Below, in pieces: positions 25,557 to 33,470 of a stretch of 51,731 nucleotides of DNA. The stretch spans positions 1 to 51,731 of the IMG/VR virus record IMGVR_UViG_3300004369_000937; one strand, 5' to 3'. Each line of letters begins with the position of its first letter. The first letter of the stretch is position 1. This DNA is from a virus. A program made the translations under genes and the position numbers. The notes under the pieces were generated by a model. The model saw only the letters and a list, made by a program, of their open reading frames with translations. It was not told the DNA's origin and ran no database searches.

Positions 25557-26855
25557 ATGGATAAATCACAGCCTTTATACGGCCTGATCTCAGGTCACCC
25601 CATTAGTGGGCGTCCTATGATGCTTGAGAGAAAAGCATTTGACTATTTGCTGTCAAAATCAAATGAGCCGATGGCAGATATCAAAGCGTTTGACTTTGGT
25701 GGTAATAATAATCCCAAGCCATTTGAGCTTATAAATGGCGTTGCTATTATTCCTGTACATGGTCCGCTTAGTAAAAGATCGGGGATCTTCGATGCATTTT
25801 TTGGCTTTACCAGCTACGAATTATTATCTGAATTACTGGGTCAGGCGCTGGATAATTCAGAGGTAAACGCAATATTGCTGGATGTTGATAGTCCAGGTGG
25901 TGAAGTTGCAGGGTTGTTTGATTTTGCTGATGAAATCTTTACAGCAAGAACTAAAAAGCCAATATGGGCAGTTGCCAATGAGGAAGCATTTTCTGCAGCT
26001 TATGCAATAGCGTCATCTGCGAGCAAAATATTTGTCAGCAGAACGGGTGGTATTGGCAGTATTGGAGTACTTGCTACTCATGTTGATCAGTCATCATTTG
26101 ATGAAAAGCAAGGTATAAAAGTTACCACCATTTTTGCAGGGGATCGCAAAAATGATCTTAATCCCCACGAGTCTTTAACCACGGATGCCGCCAAAGTCCT
26201 ACAGGACGAAGTTAACCGCCTTTATGAAATGTTTATCGGGCTAGTTTCACGTAATCGGAAAATAACGTCTGCCAATGTAAGAAATACTGAGGCAGGTCTA
26301 TTCTTTGGATCAGATGGAATAAGCATGGGGCTAGCAGATGACATTTTAACAATGCCACAAGTCCTAGAACTGATGACCCATAAATTTCAACCTAAATTAA
26401 TGAGTAAAACCATGACCAAAAACGCACCTACACTTGAGAAAGAATCAATTGCAGAAAAAGTGGAACTAAAATCCCAAACTGATGCAGTTACTGCAAATGC
26501 AGAAATACCGGCCTCAGACCCAATTATTGATATAGACACCATTACAAAAGAAGCGGCAGCCAAAGGACGTGCTGCATATCGTACAGAAATTCTGGAACTG
26601 GCGAAGACATGCACGGCTGCACAAATGCCCTCAATGCTGGCTGATCTGGTTGAACGCAATGTTGGAGTACAAGCTGCAAAAGATGAATTGATGCAGATGC
26701 TTGTTGCACAAAATCAGTATGGAAAATCCCTTAGCGCTGAATCCACTAGTGGAGAAACTGAAATCAGTTCATCCGTAGTTCCGTTGGAAACAGGAAAACC
26801 AAAGGAAAGTCCTGTAGTTGCCGCTGCTAAAGCAAAAGCTGCAGAAGCCAAGTAA
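25557..26855 (+). CDS. S49-family capsid maturation protease with scaffold tail
   Basis: This is a 432-residue protein. The N-terminal 270 residues are an SppA-like serine peptidase with VDSPGGEVAG and the nucleophile Ser146 in EEAFSAAYA; the partner Lys is probably Lys198 in GDRKND. The C-terminal 150 residues are charged and helical, like the lambda Nu3 scaffold that forms the end of gene C. An in-frame ATG at about 26401 could start a separate scaffold as in lambda, although no strong ribosome site is visible there. It should process the portal and scaffold during prohead assembly. Confidence 0.9.
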   Translation: MDKSQPLYGLISGHPISGRPMMLERKAFDYLLSKSNEPMADIKAFDFGGNNNPKPFELINGVAIIPVHGPLSKRSGIFDAFFGFTSYELLSELLGQALDNSEVNAILLDVDSPGGEVAGLFDFADEIFTARTKKPIWAVANEEAFSAAYAIASSASKIFVSRTGGIGSIGVLATHVDQSSFDEKQGIKVTTIFAGDRKNDLNPHESLTTDAAKVLQDEVNRLYEMFIGLVSRNRKITSANVRNTEAGLFFGSDGISMGLADDILTMPQVLELMTHKFQPKLMSKTMTKNAPTLEKESIAEKVELKSQTDAVTANAEIPASDPIIDIDTITKEAAAKGRAAYRTEILELAKTCTAAQMPSMLADLVERNVGVQAAKDELMQMLVAQNQYGKSLSAESTSGETEISSSVVPLETGKPKESPVVAAAKAKAAEAK

Positions 26856-26906
26856 ATTATTTCCCCCTTCATTCTAAATTATAACCACTAATAAATGAGG
26901 AAAACC

Positions 26907-27281
26907 ATGCCCGCATTAACCGAACAGGATCGCCTTGGTGATCTTTTAAAATATGAAGCACCAAATCTTTATTCAAGAGATGAGGTTATAGTTGAAACCG
27001 GACAGACTTTAGTTGCCGGCTCTGTAGTAGCTTTGCATAATGCCACCGACGAAATTGTTGAGTTAAATCCCGGAGCAGGAAGCGGCCAAGGTAATGCTTA
27101 TGGCATTGTGACAGAAGAAGTGGATACGTCCACCGCCACTGTAAAAACATGGATCATAGCTCGTCATGCTCTTGTCGCTGAGGATTCTGTAATTTGGCCT
27201 TCCGGCATTTCAGCAAACCAGCTCAAAAGTGCTATCGAGGAGTTAAGAGCCCTGGGAATCATTATTAGAAAAGATATCTAA
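26907..27281 (+). CDS. head decoration protein (gpD-like)
   Basis: This is a 124-residue protein from the ATG at 26907, chosen because TGAGGA lies just upstream; an ATG inside that site at 26895 is less likely. The sequence has the gpD-family pattern of VETGQTLVAGSVVAL and GIVTEEVDTSTATVKTWII. It stabilises the expanded capsid. Its position between protease and major capsid gene is as in lambda. Confidence 0.88.
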   Translation: MPALTEQDRLGDLLKYEAPNLYSRDEVIVETGQTLVAGSVVALHNATDEIVELNPGAGSGQGNAYGIVTEEVDTSTATVKTWIIARHALVAEDSVIWPSGISANQLKSAIEELRALGIIIRKDI

Positions 27282-27336
27282 TTGTTGATTTTTCTATAGC
27301 CCCTTTAAACCTATTCACAAATTTGGAGATTTTACC

Positions 27337-28347
27337 ATGCCTATGAACAATCCATTTGATGATGCGGCTTTTTCAATGACTGAATTAACCGCTGCCATTA
27401 ATATTTTACCTAATAATTACGGTCTTGTTGGCCAGATCGGGCTATTTAGACCCAAGCCTGTAAGAACACGTCAAATAGCTATTGAAGAAAATAATGGTGT
27501 TTTGAATCTGTTGCCTACTCAATCTCCGGGTAGTCCCGGAACTGTTGGCAAACGTGGAAAAAGAAAATTGCGTAGCTTTAGCGTTCCACATATTCCGCAT
27601 GATGATGTGGTATTACCTGAAGAGGTGCAAGGTGTCAGATCCTTTGGATCAGAAAGTCAATTACAGGCACTTTCTGATATTATAACAGAGCATTTGCAAT
27701 CAATGCGTAATAAACACGCAATTACCCTCGAACATCTGCGTATGGGCGCATTAAAAGGCGTGATTCTAGATGCTGACGGTTCAACTTTACTTGACTTGTT
27801 TAGTGAATTTGAAATTACGCCAAAATCTGTCAATTTTGCGCTGGGAACTCCTACAACGGACGTAAAAAAGAAATGTTTGGAAGTAAAACGCCATATTGAA
27901 AAGAACCTTCTTGGTGAAGTTATGATCAATGTTAGCGTTCTTGTTTCTCCGGAATTCTTTGATGCCCTTACTTCTCACGATAAAGTAAAAGTGGCGTATG
28001 AGCGCTGGCAGGAAGGTAGAGCGTTACGTGAGGATTTACGTGATGGCTTTACATTTGGTGGATTAACTTTCAGAGAATATCTGGGTGAAGCCAGCGATGG
28101 CGATGGTAATATCAGACGCTTTATTGCTGCAAATGAAGGCCATGCATTTCCAATGGGAACAATGGAAACCTTCAAGACGTATTTTTCTCCTGCCGACTTT
28201 AACGAAACGGTTAATACACTTGGCAGGCCGATTTATGTAAAACAGGAATCACGTAAATTTGAAAGAGGCACTGACATTCATACTCAGTCAAATCCCCTGC
28301 CTATGTGCCACCGTCCGGGCGTACTTGTAAAACTTACAAATACTTAA
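27337..28347 (+). CDS. major capsid protein (gpE family)
   Basis: This 336-residue protein has the lambda gpE pattern: FSMTELTAAINILPNNYG near the start, RSFSVPHIPHDDVVLPEEVQ, and RFIAANEGHAFPMGT toward the C-terminus. A TTGGAG ribosome site precedes the ATG, as expected for a highly expressed gene. Confidence 0.95.
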   Translation: MPMNNPFDDAAFSMTELTAAINILPNNYGLVGQIGLFRPKPVRTRQIAIEENNGVLNLLPTQSPGSPGTVGKRGKRKLRSFSVPHIPHDDVVLPEEVQGVRSFGSESQLQALSDIITEHLQSMRNKHAITLEHLRMGALKGVILDADGSTLLDLFSEFEITPKSVNFALGTPTTDVKKKCLEVKRHIEKNLLGEVMINVSVLVSPEFFDALTSHDKVKVAYERWQEGRALREDLRDGFTFGGLTFREYLGEASDGDGNIRRFIAANEGHAFPMGTMETFKTYFSPADFNETVNTLGRPIYVKQESRKFERGTDIHTQSNPLPMCHRPGVLVKLTNT

Positions 28348-28350
28348 ATT

Positions 28351-28665
28351 ATGAGTAGAGAAATTATAGCAAGGGCAATGGATGATATGCTTATCCATTT
28401 GGGTGTTGATGCTGTCTATACCGGTCAGGGATTGTCTCCTATTAATATCAGAGTTTTAAAATTTGCATCCGATGTTGAATATGAGACTGGTGATGTAAAC
28501 ATGGTTGGTGAAAAAGCCAAGTTTGAAATTTTGATACAAGACGTGGCAAACCCTATAGCCGATGACACCATTAACATAGATGGCACTATATATCAGATTA
28601 TAGGGCTGCCCTTACGTAATTTAGACAGAAAAAGCTGGGATGTTGAAGGGCTGGTGATACCATGA
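28351..28665 (+). CDS. head-tail joining protein (FII-like)
   Basis: This 104-residue beta-rich protein begins three bases after the capsid gene. It contains IQDVANPIADDTINIDGTIYQIIGLPLRNLDRKSW, close to FII/neck proteins of lambda-like heads. It probably forms the head completion ring that accepts the tail. The assignment rests on position and a weak pattern. Confidence 0.7.
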   Translation: MSREIIARAMDDMLIHLGVDAVYTGQGLSPINIRVLKFASDVEYETGDVNMVGEKAKFEILIQDVANPIADDTINIDGTIYQIIGLPLRNLDRKSWDVEGLVIP

Positions 28666-29195
28666 GTAACTTATTTTCAGTCGATATAAACGGCGTTGAC
28701 AATATCAGTGCTATTATTGCTGATATGAAAGCTACTGAAAAACATGCTTTGATTGCATCCATGCGGTCACTGAACAAAACGGCTTTATGGCTTCGGACGC
28801 AGGCCACTCGTAAAATCAGTAAGAATAAGCGGATTACTCAGAAAATTATAAGGCAGCGTTTACGAGTATTAAAAGCTAGTCGAAGCCAATTAAAATCACA
28901 TGTTCTTGCTAGCCTTGGCGGCGTAACAGCTACAAAGGTTGGGAAACCAAGGCAAACCAGAACCGGTGCAAAGGTAAAGCAATATAATTTTCCAGGTGCA
29001 TTTATAGCTACAATGCCCAGTGGACATACAGGTATTTATAAAAGAAAACGCAAAACACGTCTGCCTATTCGCGAATTAAGCATACCTTTAGAGCCGGAAA
29101 GCTCAGATATTATCGAAAGTTTTCTTGATAACGGGGTTAAGGAGCGGTTTGAAACTATATTCAGGCGTGAATTGAAGTTTTTGGTGCAAAGATAG
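28662..29195 (+). CDS. minor tail protein Z-like (tail completion)
   Basis: This 177-residue basic protein overlaps the joining-protein stop by four bases. The N-terminal part (IADMKATEKHALIASMRSLNKTALWLRTQATRKI) and the centre, with a GHTGIYKRKRKTRLPIREL block, match the prophage minor tail protein Z family. It likely completes the tail at the neck. Confidence 0.8.
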   Translation: MSNLFSVDINGVDNISAIIADMKATEKHALIASMRSLNKTALWLRTQATRKISKNKRITQKIIRQRLRVLKASRSQLKSHVLASLGGVTATKVGKPRQTRTGAKVKQYNFPGAFIATMPSGHTGIYKRKRKTRLPIRELSIPLEPESSDIIESFLDNGVKERFETIFRRELKFLVQR

Positions 29196-29203
29196 GTGTT
29201 TAT

Positions 29204-29268
29204 GGTATAAAAAAAGCCCCGGAAGCATTGTTAAGAGGCTTACCCGGGGTCAACAACTATATTATACC
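29204..29268. terminator. nested inverted repeats, putative hairpin terminator
   Basis: A 65-base structure lies just before the Abi-like gene. Outer arms are GGTATAA at 29204-29210 and TTATACC at 29262-29268. The inner GC-rich arms CCCCGG (29217-29222) and CCGGGG (29244-29249) enclose AAGC and GCTT. The A-run before the GC stem would be a T-run on the minus strand, so termination of leftward transcripts is favoured. The symmetric outer arms suggest a two-way device or remnant of a small inserted element. Confidence 0.5.
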
Positions 29269-29283
29269 AGAATAAAAGGCTAA

Positions 29284-29922
29284 GTGTCAAATCAAATGAA
29301 TACTAAAAATATCCAGAAATCAATATCAGAACCTCGTTTTGCGACCTATTTGTTGGATACCGATGGTGATGCTGACAAAGCTCTGGAGCTATATTTATGG
29401 AATTGTCGTTTGTGCGAATCTTTGTATACGCCTATTCATATATTAGAGGTCTCTCTGCGGAATAATTTTCATGATAAACTTTCTGAAGTTTATGGAAGTC
29501 ATTGGTATGATGACATTAAAGATAACCTTCTTGAAAAAGACATCTCAAAAATTGAAGAAGTAAAAAAGCGTTTTTTGAGTAAAAAGAAAGAATTAAACAC
29601 TGATGATATAGTTGCAACATTAAGTATGGGATTTTGGGTAGGGTTACTTTGGCGACATTATGAAACAAAATTATGGAGGCCGTGTATTTATAATGCTTTT
29701 CCAAATGCACCAAAGCCTTTTACACGAAGTGCGGCAGCCAAGAAATTATCAGTAATAAAAGACTTACGTAATCGTATAGCACATCATGAGCCTGTTTATA
29801 ATCGTAACCTTCCAGAAATGCATTCTACCTTATTAGAAACGCTTGGATGGATGTGCGAGGATACAAAACAATGGCTTATCAGTAACTCTACTTTTGATGA
29901 AGTTTACTCCCAAAAGCCATAA
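29284..29922 (+). CDS. Abi-like HEPN protein (abortive-infection moron)
   Basis: This is a 212-residue protein from a GTG start; the ATG four codons later is possible. The sequence matches the Abi_2/AbiD-F family: a start with FATYLLDTDGDADKALELYLWN, a centre with ILEVSLRNNFHDKL, and near the end the HEPN catalytic motif RNRIAHHE (R-x4-H). HEPN proteins of this type are RNases that stop infected cells. It sits alone between head-tail genes, behind a hairpin, and interrupts the usual order. It is probably cargo that protects the lysogen from other phages. Confidence 0.85.
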   Translation: MSNQMNTKNIQKSISEPRFATYLLDTDGDADKALELYLWNCRLCESLYTPIHILEVSLRNNFHDKLSEVYGSHWYDDIKDNLLEKDISKIEEVKKRFLSKKKELNTDDIVATLSMGFWVGLLWRHYETKLWRPCIYNAFPNAPKPFTRSAAAKKLSVIKDLRNRIAHHEPVYNRNLPEMHSTLLETLGWMCEDTKQWLISNSTFDEVYSQKP

Positions 29923-29935
29923 TTAACAGAAAAAC

Positions 29936-30466
29936 ATGTCCTTTATTGAAGATTTGCACTCGGCAATACTTGCTGAGATAACAACTAGTATTGCTGGAAT
30001 TCAGACATCCGGTGCATATCCAAAGTTGCAAACTGCGGTTAGCGTTCCTGCTGTTTTTGTTGACCTTTCATCACTAGAGCCTGGTGATAATCCCGGAACT
30101 GAACAGGTCGCACTTGTGGCAAGGTTTGAAGCAAGGGTAATTGTAAATTCTGCTGATAATGGTTTGATGAAAGTAAGAGAGCTTGCGGTCGAGGTTGCCA
30201 AAATTATTCATAACAAAAACTTTGGTATGAAGACTAGGCTTTCAAGGTTGGTATCTATCGGGCCGGATAGTTTTAGTCCAGAGCTTGATGCTTATGATGT
30301 GTGGATTGTTGAATGGGAACAAGAATTTGATATTGGGCTGTCTGTGTGGGATGGTACTGGTATTGTGCCTACTGAAATTTTACTTGGCTACGTGCCAAAG
30401 GTAGGAGTCCCACATGAGGATGACTATTTTGAGATACCAACACATCCACCTTTAGGATTGCCATGA
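29936..30466 (+). CDS. tail terminator-like protein
   Basis: This is a 176-residue protein. The first 130 residues resemble phage tail terminator/Gp37-type proteins, with FIEDLHSAILAEITT and VVNS-like beta segments (RFEARVIVNSADNG). It overlaps the gpV gene by four bases. Position before the spike gene in contractile-tail operons supports a tail completion role. The family call is moderate. Confidence 0.65.
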   Translation: MSFIEDLHSAILAEITTSIAGIQTSGAYPKLQTAVSVPAVFVDLSSLEPGDNPGTEQVALVARFEARVIVNSADNGLMKVRELAVEVAKIIHNKNFGMKTRLSRLVSIGPDSFSPELDAYDVWIVEWEQEFDIGLSVWDGTGIVPTEILLGYVPKVGVPHEDDYFEIPTHPPLGLP

Positions 30467-30978
30467 TGCAGGGTTTTGAAGTAACAGAATTAGACAGACG
30501 ACTTTCCAATCTGATTCAGGTTGGAACTGTTTTAGAGGCTGATTATCCAAATGCAAAACTAAAAGTAAAAATTGGAGATATTACTACTGATTGGCTTCCC
30601 TGGTTAACCATGCGAGCTAGCAATGATACCACGTGGTGGTCGCCTGAAATTGGCGAACAAGTTATGGTTTTAGCTCCTTCAGGGGAATTAAAACAGGCTG
30701 TAATATTATCGGCTATTTATCAAAATGCACATCCTGCAATTGATGATAATGATGATGTAAGCAAAACAGTTTATAAAGATGGTACTATCACCAGGTATAA
30801 TCGCGATACTCACGTATTGACGGTAGATGTAAACAAAGATGGTAAGGTCGAAATAATAATAGGCGCATCGACAATAACAATGACAAATACTAATATAGAG
30901 CTTAAAAATGGTGGCTCTTCGATATTGATTACAGATTCAAATATTAAATTATCAACTCCGAGGATTGATTTAAATTAA
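30463..30978 (+). CDS. baseplate assembly protein V (spike)
   Basis: This is a 171-residue protein. The N-terminal OB-like region (VGTVLEADYPNAKLKVKIGDITTDWLPWL, then WWSPEIGEQVMVLAP) is diagnostic for P2 gpV. The C-terminal repeats (STITMTNTNIEL, SSILITDSNIKL) would build the triple-stranded spike. It is the membrane-piercing tip of the contractile tail, capped by the PAAR protein encoded nearby. Confidence 0.92.
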   Translation: MMQGFEVTELDRRLSNLIQVGTVLEADYPNAKLKVKIGDITTDWLPWLTMRASNDTTWWSPEIGEQVMVLAPSGELKQAVILSAIYQNAHPAIDDNDDVSKTVYKDGTITRYNRDTHVLTVDVNKDGKVEIIIGASTITMTNTNIELKNGGSSILITDSNIKLSTPRIDLN

Positions 30979-30989
30979 CAGATAAAAAT

Positions 30990-31538
30990 ATGAATATAGC
31001 AACAACACAGGAAATATTAAATTTTTGGTTTTCAGATAATGCTCGAGATAAGTGGTTTATTAAGGATGAATCATTTGATAATGAAATCAAAAAACTGTTT
31101 CTTGCAACCTATAAAAAAGCAAAACTTGATAAAGAAAATGCATTTGAAGGTTCGCCAGAAGGCCTGTTAGCACTTGTTATTACTCTTGATCAATTTCCAA
31201 GAAATATATTCCGTGATAAGAAGGAAGCATTCGCTGCCGATAATATTGCACTAAAGGCTGCAAATGATGCTATCAAGAAAAATTATGATAAAAAACTAAC
31301 TAATGAACAAAGAAAATTTCTTTATATGCCATTTATGCATAGTGAGGATATTAGAGATCAACGCACTTGTGTTGCTCTTTTTAACAGAATTAAAGATCAG
31401 CAAAGTGTAGATTATGCATTGAAGCACAAGGAAATTATATTACGTTTTTCTCGGTTTCCTCACCGCAATGAAATCCTAGGGCGTAAATCTACTGATGAAG
31501 AATTGAAATTTTTGACCCAGCCTAATTCTAGTTTTTAA
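30990..31538 (+). CDS. DUF924 family protein (moron)
   Basis: This 182-residue helical protein matches DUF924: ILNFWFSDNARDKWF, PEGLLALVITLDQFPRNIFRD, FLYMPFMHSEDI and FPHRNEILGR. The family is normally chromosomal in bacteria and its function is not established. Here it lies between the gpV spike and the PAAR tip in the tail operon, where it has no structural reason to be. It is probably cargo acquired from a host. Confidence 0.88.
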   Translation: MNIATTQEILNFWFSDNARDKWFIKDESFDNEIKKLFLATYKKAKLDKENAFEGSPEGLLALVITLDQFPRNIFRDKKEAFAADNIALKAANDAIKKNYDKKLTNEQRKFLYMPFMHSEDIRDQRTCVALFNRIKDQQSVDYALKHKEIILRFSRFPHRNEILGRKSTDEELKFLTQPNSSF

Positions 31539-31553
31539 ACTCAGGATATTATT

Positions 31554-31838
31554 ATGCCAGCAGCCACACGAAAAGGTGACGCAGGAAGCGGTCATGGCTG
31601 TTTTCCGGCACGGCCATCCACTGAAGGAAGCCCTGACGTTTTTATAAATGGCAAACCAGCGCATAGGCAGGATGACGCTTGGGGTACGCATTGTTGCGGC
31701 CCTGTTTGTCACGATGGAAAATTAGCGGCTGGATCACCAACTGTCTTTGTTAACGGAAAACCGTTAGGCAGAGTTGGCGATCCGGTAGATTGTGGGTCAA
31801 CCGTTTTCGAGGGAAGCCCAAATGTTTTTGCAAATTAA
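31554..31838 (+). CDS. PAAR-domain spike tip protein
   Basis: This 94-residue protein has the PAAR repeat pattern, with GSPDVFINGKPAHRQDD, GSPTVFVNGKPLGRVGD and GSPNVFAN. His and Cys residues are placed for metal binding (GHGC, HCCGPVCHDG, DCGS). It would sharpen the gpV spike. It overlaps the stop of the opposite-strand HU gene by four bases. Confidence 0.9.
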   Translation: MPAATRKGDAGSGHGCFPARPSTEGSPDVFINGKPAHRQDDAWGTHCCGPVCHDGKLAAGSPTVFVNGKPLGRVGDPVDCGSTVFEGSPNVFAN

Positions 31839-32107
31839 TTAACTGCATCTTGCAGAGTTTTTCCTGCTTTGATTTTTACAACATTTTTAGCTGCAATTTT
31901 AATTGTTTCGCCGGTGGATGGATTGCGTCCATCTCTTGCAGGCCGCGCTATTTTCTCAAAAGTAGCAAAGCCAGGAAGAGTTACTTTGCTTCCATTTTTA
32001 ACGCTGTCAGTAACGGCACTGATAAATGCATCAACATGTTTTGCCGCATCAATTTTGGTAGAGTCGGTTGCTTTGGCAATTGCTTCTATAAGTTCAGATT
32101 TATTCAC
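31835..32107 (-). CDS. HU-family DNA-binding protein
   Basis: This 90-residue protein is a full HU/IHF subunit: MNKSELIEAIAKATDS, the GFATFEKIARPARDGRNPSTGE beta-arm with the RNP turn, and the tail AAKNVVKIKAGKTL. It starts with GTG behind AAGGAGTAT on the minus strand. It is read opposite to the tail operon and so is probably expressed in the lysogen. It may help integration, packaging or host gene control. Confidence 0.93.
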   Translation of the reverse strand: MNKSELIEAIAKATDSTKIDAAKHVDAFISAVTDSVKNGSKVTLPGFATFEKIARPARDGRNPSTGETIKIAAKNVVKIKAGKTLQDAVN

Positions 32108-32218
32108 AGGATACTCCTTTTATTGGGGGTTGGTAACAACTTCACAATAAATTGGAATACCCTTTAAGACAACAGATTTTAAGCGGGTTATTTTGACCTG
32201 TTTTTTTATGGACGCAAT

Positions 32219-32560
32219 ATGTATGGAATGAGTGCCAACACAGGTAAAGGCTTAGGACAGATTAATCACCTGAAGCAATCTATCCGGGATATTTTAACTA
32301 CGCCGATTGGTAGTCGTGTTATGCGACGTGATTATGGCTCGAAGATTTTTGAAATAATTGATAGCCCGACAAATGAAGACCAGAAAACAGAAATATATGC
32401 AGCAGTTGCAGAAAGTTTAGATAAATGGGAACCACGTTTTAAATTACAGAAAACAACGCTGATTGAGGTTGAACCCGGTAAGCTGATTTTAGAGCTTAGA
32501 GGCGTATTTTTACTGGATGGTTCTGAGGTCACATTATCTGATTTGGAAATAGCACTCTAG
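32219..32560 (+). CDS. baseplate protein W (gp25-like)
   Basis: This 113-residue protein has the gpW/gp25 signature: GKGLGQINHLKQSIRDILTTPIGSRVMRRDYGS and a C-terminal GVFLLDGSEV. It is part of the baseplate wedge and initiates sheath assembly. It is followed by gpJ and gpI in the P2 order. The start could also be the third Met codon nine bases later. Confidence 0.93.
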   Translation: MYGMSANTGKGLGQINHLKQSIRDILTTPIGSRVMRRDYGSKIFEIIDSPTNEDQKTEIYAAVAESLDKWEPRFKLQKTTLIEVEPGKLILELRGVFLLDGSEVTLSDLEIAL

Positions 32561-32570
32561 GAGTGATCAT

Positions 32571-33470
32571 ATGAAGTTTGATTCTATTAATCTCGAGAAA
32601 CTGCCTGCACCTGACGTAGTAGAAACGCTTAACTTTGAGGCCATACTTGGCGAGATAGTAGAAGATTTGCGCTTGCGCAACTCTGATATCGCACAACTCT
32701 TTGACAGTGGAATTGAAAGTGATCCTGTTAACAAGCTGCTGGAAGCATTTGCCTTTCGTGAGCTTGGAATCAGGCAACGCGTAAATGATGCAGCAAGATC
32801 GGTGATGCTACCTTACGCAAAAGGTACGGATTTAGATAATCTGGCAGCTTTTTATGGACTTTTACGACAAGTAGTTCAGGAAGAAAATCTACAAACCAGG
32901 CCACCGGTTATAGAAATATTAGAAGATGATACGAGGTTCAGATTACGAGTTGCGGTATCACTGGAAGCTGCAACAACTGCTGGCCCTGCTGGTTCATATA
33001 TTTCGCATAGCTTGAATGCTGACCCAAGGGTGAAAGATGTATCGGTGGAATCACCTAATCCGGGAGAGGTTGTAGTTACAATATTATCGCAAGAAGGAAC
33101 GGGTGAAGCCAGTCAGGAGTTACTGGATATTGTAGAAGCTGCCCTCACTGATGAATTTGTAAGACCATTAACTGATTTGGTAACTGTGCAATCAGCCCAA
33201 ATTGTTACATATGGTATTCAGGCTATTATCCATGTATTCGATGGGCCGGATAGTCAGGTGGTGAAGGACTTTGCTATTGCAAATACGCAAGGCTATGTGG
33301 CTGAACAGCATAAAATTGACCGCAATATTGCTTTGTCGGGACTTTATGCAGCAATGCATGTTGCAGGAGTTCGAAGAGTAGAGTTACTTACACCAACGAT
33401 GCAAATTATAACGGCTTCAAATGAAGCTGCATGGAATACAAATATAGACATAACGGTTACTAATGGCTGA
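32571..33470 (+). CDS. baseplate protein J
   Basis: This 299-residue protein matches P2 gpJ: DVVETLNFEAILGEIVEDL, AFAFRELGIRQRVNDAARSVML, AKGTDLDNLAAFYGL and GPAGSYISHSLNADPRVKDV. It forms the baseplate wedge with gpW and gpI. It overlaps gpI by eight bases. Confidence 0.93.
   Translation: MKFDSINLEKLPAPDVVETLNFEAILGEIVEDLRLRNSDIAQLFDSGIESDPVNKLLEAFAFRELGIRQRVNDAARSVMLPYAKGTDLDNLAAFYGLLRQVVQEENLQTRPPVIEILEDDTRFRLRVAVSLEAATTAGPAGSYISHSLNADPRVKDVSVESPNPGEVVVTILSQEGTGEASQELLDIVEAALTDEFVRPLTDLVTVQSAQIVTYGIQAIIHVFDGPDSQVVKDFAIANTQGYVAEQHKIDRNIALSGLYAAMHVAGVRRVELLTPTMQIITASNEAAWNTNIDITVTNG

Noticed and set aside
32108-32218. Possible terminator with GGGT, ACC and a T-run before gpW
   Set aside because: The stem would be only three or four base pairs, too weak to call.
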